Shown: piece after piece, positions 38,484 to 41,876 of the stretch
Numbering within the stretch: position 1 is the first letter of the stretch
Layout of the letters: the number at the start of each line of letters is the position of its first letter
NCBI GenBank assembly: GCA_022511295.1
Contig: JAFLRT010000008.1
Coordinates: 1-41,876, forward strand
Length of the DNA: 41,876 bases
Origin: Alistipes sp.
GTDB taxonomy: Bacteria; Bacteroidota; Bacteroidia; Bacteroidales; Rikenellaceae
Reading direction: 5' to 3'
Program-made: the position numbers and the translations under genes
Notes under the pieces: model-generated
The model's input: only the letters and a program-made list of their open reading frames with translations
What the model was told of the DNA's origin: nothing
Database searches by the model: none

Positions 38484-38665
38484 CGTGGCAAGAGTGGATT
38501 GTAGCGGCGGTTGTGGCAATAGCCGTAATTGCGGCGATACGGTATATTATCGTATCGGCATGCAACAGCAAAAATCCGTGCAAAGGATGTCCCTCATCCG
38601 AAAACTGTACAGCAGCCGGAAAGAGAGACAAATCAGAATGCGAGCAGAATCATAGACTGCGCTAA
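38480..38665 (+). CDS. FeoB-associated Cys-rich membrane protein
   Basis: 61 aa; single TM then 'CNSKNPCKGCPSSENC'; overlaps the feoB stop by 4 bp. Confidence 0.88.
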   Translation: MTWQEWIVAAVVAIAVIAAIRYIIVSACNSKNPCKGCPSSENCTAAGKRDKSECEQNHRLR

Positions 38666-40294
38666 CAGCACTCTCAAAAACATAACCGCAGGATATACCG
38701 TCGCATAACTTACAGACGGCATATCATTGCCTGCCATCGAGTTGGAGAAGGCAAGCGCAACAGGGTCGGTCATACTTCCCGACAGCATACCCGTAAGTGT
38801 ATAGAAGTTCATCTTACCGAATATTCGAGCTACGATACCTATTATAATTATCGGCAGCACAGTGATAAGCGCGCCATACCCTATCCATACATATCCTCCA
38901 TTTACTATTGCATCCACAAAGCCATCACCGGCACCAAGACCTACGGCAGCAAGGAAGAGAGATATACCCACCTCACGAAGCATAAGATTCGCACTGACGG
39001 TGGTATAAGTTATCAGATGCATACGAGTACCAAAGCGGCCGATAAGTATAGCGACAATAAGCGGACCGCCTGCAAGACCGAGTTTAACCGGCTGCGGGAG
39101 ATTGAACAGAGGCATCGAACCAAGCAGTACGCCCAAAGCAATACCAAGGAATATGGTAAGTATGTGCGGTTGATGCAGTTTCTTAAGCGAGTTGCCCAGC
39201 AGCGACGCTACCTGCTCGACAGCCTTCTCCGTACCTACTACCATCACCTTGTCGCCAATCTGCAACTCCATGCCCTGATACGGTATCAGGTCTACGCCGG
39301 CTCGATTGACACGGGTGATATTTATACCATACTTGGTGCGCAGACGCAGGTCGGCAAAGCGTTTGCCGTTGATTTCGGAGCGGGTAATTACGATTCGGCG
39401 CGATACTAACTGGCTGTCGAATGCGCGCCACTCCTTCTCCTCCATCTCTATCTCTCGACCGGTGAATGTTATAACCGCCTCTTTGTCCTCGGCAGAACTT
39501 ACTATCAGCAGACGGTCTCCGATGTGCAAAACCGTATCGGCGTCGGCAATAGTAATGGTATTGTCGGGATGAGCCACACGTGAGATAACGAACTGGCGAT
39601 TGATAAGTTCGCGTATATGCCCTACCGTATTGCCTTCAATAGTGGCATTTGTAACCTCTGCCGAATACTTCAGAGCGAAACGATGGTCATTGTCCAACTG
39701 GCGCAGCCCTTCATCCTCCTTTTTGAAATTCACACGCAACATATATCGCATGGCTATCAGCGCCACTATTACACCGACTACGCCGAGCGGATATGTTACC
39801 GCATATGCCATAGAGATAGTCGGGTCTTCAATCCCCGTGCTGTCCGAGAATGCCTGCTGTGCGGCTCCAAGCCCCGGAGTATTGGTTACGGCGCCGGACA
39901 TCACTCCGACCATTGTCGAAAGCGGCGTACCGCTCAACAGATGGATAACATATGTTACGACGGCACCAAGTACAGCGGTAAGTGCAGCGAACATAATGAG
40001 TTTCATACCGCCCTGCTTCAGCGAGGCGAAGAATCCCGGGCCGACCTGCAAGCCTATGGAGAAGACAAAGAGTATAAGACCGAACTCCTTGATAAAATGG
40101 AGAGTACCATTATCAATAGTCATCCCGAAATGACTTGCCGCGATGCCTGCAAAGAGAATCCATGTGGCACCTAAAGATATACCCCAGACTTTTATTTTAC
40201 CCAAAAGGACTCCGACCGTAATGACAAGCGACAACGTGAGAACAGTGTGTGCTATACCACTGCCGAAAAACAATTCGAACAACCAGTTATTCAT
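38633..40294 (-). CDS. putative transporter, AspT/YidE/YbjL family with two TrkA-C-like domains
   Basis: 553 aa; two TM blocks with 'GLILFVFSIGLQVGPGFFASLKQGG' and 'VGISLFLAAVGLGAGDGFVDAI', central duplicated RCK-C-like regions. Confidence 0.92.
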   Translation of the reverse strand: MNNWLFELFFGSGIAHTVLTLSLVITVGVLLGKIKVWGISLGATWILFAGIAASHFGMTIDNGTLHFIKEFGLILFVFSIGLQVGPGFFASLKQGGMKLIMFAALTAVLGAVVTYVIHLLSGTPLSTMVGVMSGAVTNTPGLGAAQQAFSDSTGIEDPTISMAYAVTYPLGVVGVIVALIAMRYMLRVNFKKEDEGLRQLDNDHRFALKYSAEVTNATIEGNTVGHIRELINRQFVISRVAHPDNTITIADADTVLHIGDRLLIVSSAEDKEAVITFTGREIEMEEKEWRAFDSQLVSRRIVITRSEINGKRFADLRLRTKYGINITRVNRAGVDLIPYQGMELQIGDKVMVVGTEKAVEQVASLLGNSLKKLHQPHILTIFLGIALGVLLGSMPLFNLPQPVKLGLAGGPLIVAILIGRFGTRMHLITYTTVSANLMLREVGISLFLAAVGLGAGDGFVDAIVNGGYVWIGYGALITVLPIIIIGIVARIFGKMNFYTLTGMLSGSMTDPVALAFSNSMAGNDMPSVSYATVYPAVMFLRVLLAQSMILLAF

Positions 40295-40468
40295 ATTTTC
40301 AACCCATTAACCTGCGATTTTGCCGCTTGCAGCATAGTGCATCGGGCATTTCGCGCTGCAAAATTAATCCATTTTTCGATAATATCGAACATTTAGCACA
40401 AACGCGGTATATATTCACACTCTTTTTTATATCTTTGCAATAGTTATAAAAACACTATGATTTAATTT

Positions 40469-41653
40469 ATGGCAAAAGCAGTAACCATAGAGCGCTCGCA
40501 CAGGCTCGACGGCACGGGTGAATACTATTTTTCCCGTCGTCTGCGCGAAATAGCGGAGATAGAAGCCGCAACAGGCCGGCAAATAATTAAGCTCGCAATG
40601 GGTAGTCCAGACCTGCCGCCTGCACAATGCGTTATAGACCGCTTGGCAAAAGAGGCGCAGCGTCCCGATGTACACAAATATATGTCCTACAAGGGTGAGC
40701 CTATATTGCGCAAAGCGTTTGCCGACTGGTATGAGCGCTGGTACGGCGTAAAACTCGATTACAACACCGAGGTCTTGCCGCTCCTGGGTTCAAAAGAGGG
40801 TCTGATGCATATATGTATGACTTTCCTTAACAGTGGCGACAAGGTTTTGGTACCCAACCCCGGTTACCCCACTTACAGTGCAGCCGTAAAACTCTCGGGA
40901 GGCGTAATGCAACCCTATGCGCTCAATAAGGAGAATGGCTTCTTGCCCGATTTCGATGCTATCGAGAGCGAAGGTCTCGACGGCGTAAAGATAATGCTCG
41001 TCAATTATCCGAATATGCCGACAGGACAGACTCCGACGCCCGACCTTTTTGAGAAATTGGTAGAGTTCGGCGCGAAGCACAACATTATGATAGTTCACGA
41101 TAATCCATATAGTTTTATCCGCAACTCCAAGCCTATAAGCATAATGTCAGCAGATGGCGCCAAGGAGGTTGCAATGGAACTTAACTCACTGTCAAAGGGA
41201 CACTCGATGGCCGGTTGGCGTGTGGGAACGATTGTAGGCAAGCGCGAATGGATTGACACCATACTCACTTTCAAGAGCAATATGGATTCAGGTATGTTCT
41301 ACCCCGTTCAGGCGGCTGCCGAGACAGCACTCGGTTTAGGTCAGGAGTGGTTCGACCAACTCAATGCCATATACTATGCACGTGAAAGGCAGGGTTATGA
41401 GTTGCTCGATGCCCTTGGGTGCAAGTATCGCAAAGGACAGGCAGGATTGTTCATCTGGGCTGAACTTCCAGATGATTTCGACGGCGATAGTTTTGCTTTC
41501 TCGGATATGGTAATGGAGAAGTGCGACGTATTCCTCACCCCGGGCGGTATCTTCGGCAGCGAGGGAAGGCATTACATCAGAATTACCCTCTGTTGCCCTG
41601 AGGAACTGCTTGAAAAGGCGACACAGAGAGTTAAAGCAGGATTGCACAGATAG
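40469..41653 (+). CDS. class I/II PLP-dependent aminotransferase
   Basis: 394 aa; 'LAMGSPDLPPAQ', 'VPNPGYPTY', 'NYPNMPTGQTP', 'HDNPYSFI', 'SLSKGHSMAGWRVG'. Confidence 0.95.
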   Translation: MAKAVTIERSHRLDGTGEYYFSRRLREIAEIEAATGRQIIKLAMGSPDLPPAQCVIDRLAKEAQRPDVHKYMSYKGEPILRKAFADWYERWYGVKLDYNTEVLPLLGSKEGLMHICMTFLNSGDKVLVPNPGYPTYSAAVKLSGGVMQPYALNKENGFLPDFDAIESEGLDGVKIMLVNYPNMPTGQTPTPDLFEKLVEFGAKHNIMIVHDNPYSFIRNSKPISIMSADGAKEVAMELNSLSKGHSMAGWRVGTIVGKREWIDTILTFKSNMDSGMFYPVQAAAETALGLGQEWFDQLNAIYYARERQGYELLDALGCKYRKGQAGLFIWAELPDDFDGDSFAFSDMVMEKCDVFLTPGGIFGSEGRHYIRITLCCPEELLEKATQRVKAGLHR

Positions 41654-41674
41654 TTCGCAGTACGCGATACAGAT

Positions 41675-41711
41675 AAGTTGTTCGGTCTTAAAGGGTCGAA
41701 CAACTTTTTTG
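41675..41711. terminator. intrinsic terminator
   Basis: AAGTTGTTCG...CGAACAACTT followed by TTTT between convergent genes. Confidence 0.8.
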
Positions 41712-41724
41712 TTTAATATATCTC

Positions 41725-41876
41725 TTACATAAATTTTATCGCCACTCCTCCGCCGACGGCACTGGTCTCGCCATCGAAAAACGGGGACGGCACAACGGCA
41801 TATCCCTTACCCGCACGCTCCATACCGAAAATACGACGATTGACAGGCAGCATATCATAAATATTATTAGTGTAAT
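41725..41876 (-). CDS. C-terminal fragment of a gene running off the window, possibly an outer-membrane protein
   Basis: Own translation: ...YTNNIYDMLPVNRRIFGMERAGKGYAVVPSPFFDGETSAVGGGVAIKFM*; open to the window edge, ends in a beta-strand with a terminal aromatic-hydrophobic pattern. Confidence 0.5.
   Translation of the reverse strand, partial: YTNNIYDMLPVNRRIFGMERAGKGYAVVPSPFFDGETSAVGGGVAIKFM

Overview
This window looks like a chromosomal segment from a Bacteroidales-type genome (Bacteroidota). The evidence is repeated TTTG-N19-TAnnTTTG-type promoters, fused FeoA-FeoB, SusC/OMP_b-brl-like barrels, a Rho with a long low-complexity insert, and a FISUMP lipoprotein. Most of it is housekeeping or envelope genes: fmt, an LptF/G permease, a zinc/manganese-type ABC permease, mtaB, trkH, NfeD-FloA, a LuxC-type reductase, miaA, rho, S1/P1 nuclease, tRNA-Gly(CCC), a GH20 hexosaminidase, mazG, gamma carbonic anhydrase, two outer-membrane receptors, pepD, ispF, a nitroreductase, a DUF4251-like pair, DoxX, a thioredoxin-like/BamA-like/phosphoethanolamine-transferase cluster, a 58-aa histone H1-like protein missing from the ORF track, FeoAB, a Cys-rich FeoB partner, a YidE/AspT-like transporter and a class I/II aminotransferase. 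I found no CRISPR array, transposase, integrase, rRNA or recognisable defence island. The best candidate for something undescribed is the AT-rich left end (about 35-720, minus strand). There a perfect-consensus Bacteroidota promoter is followed by a ~119-bp long imperfect inverted repeat with alternative pairings, a T-tract and a small secreted two-cysteine protein. It could be a structured leader or ncRNA, or a non-autonomous repeat element. Secondary points of interest are six tandem 11-bp repeats just upstream of the metal ABC permease, a 4HB/HAMP-like sensor with no output domain coupled to trkH, and two genes whose -7 elements end exactly 5 nt before the ATG (putative leaderless mRNAs). 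All family assignments come from reading the protein sequences and were not checked by database search.
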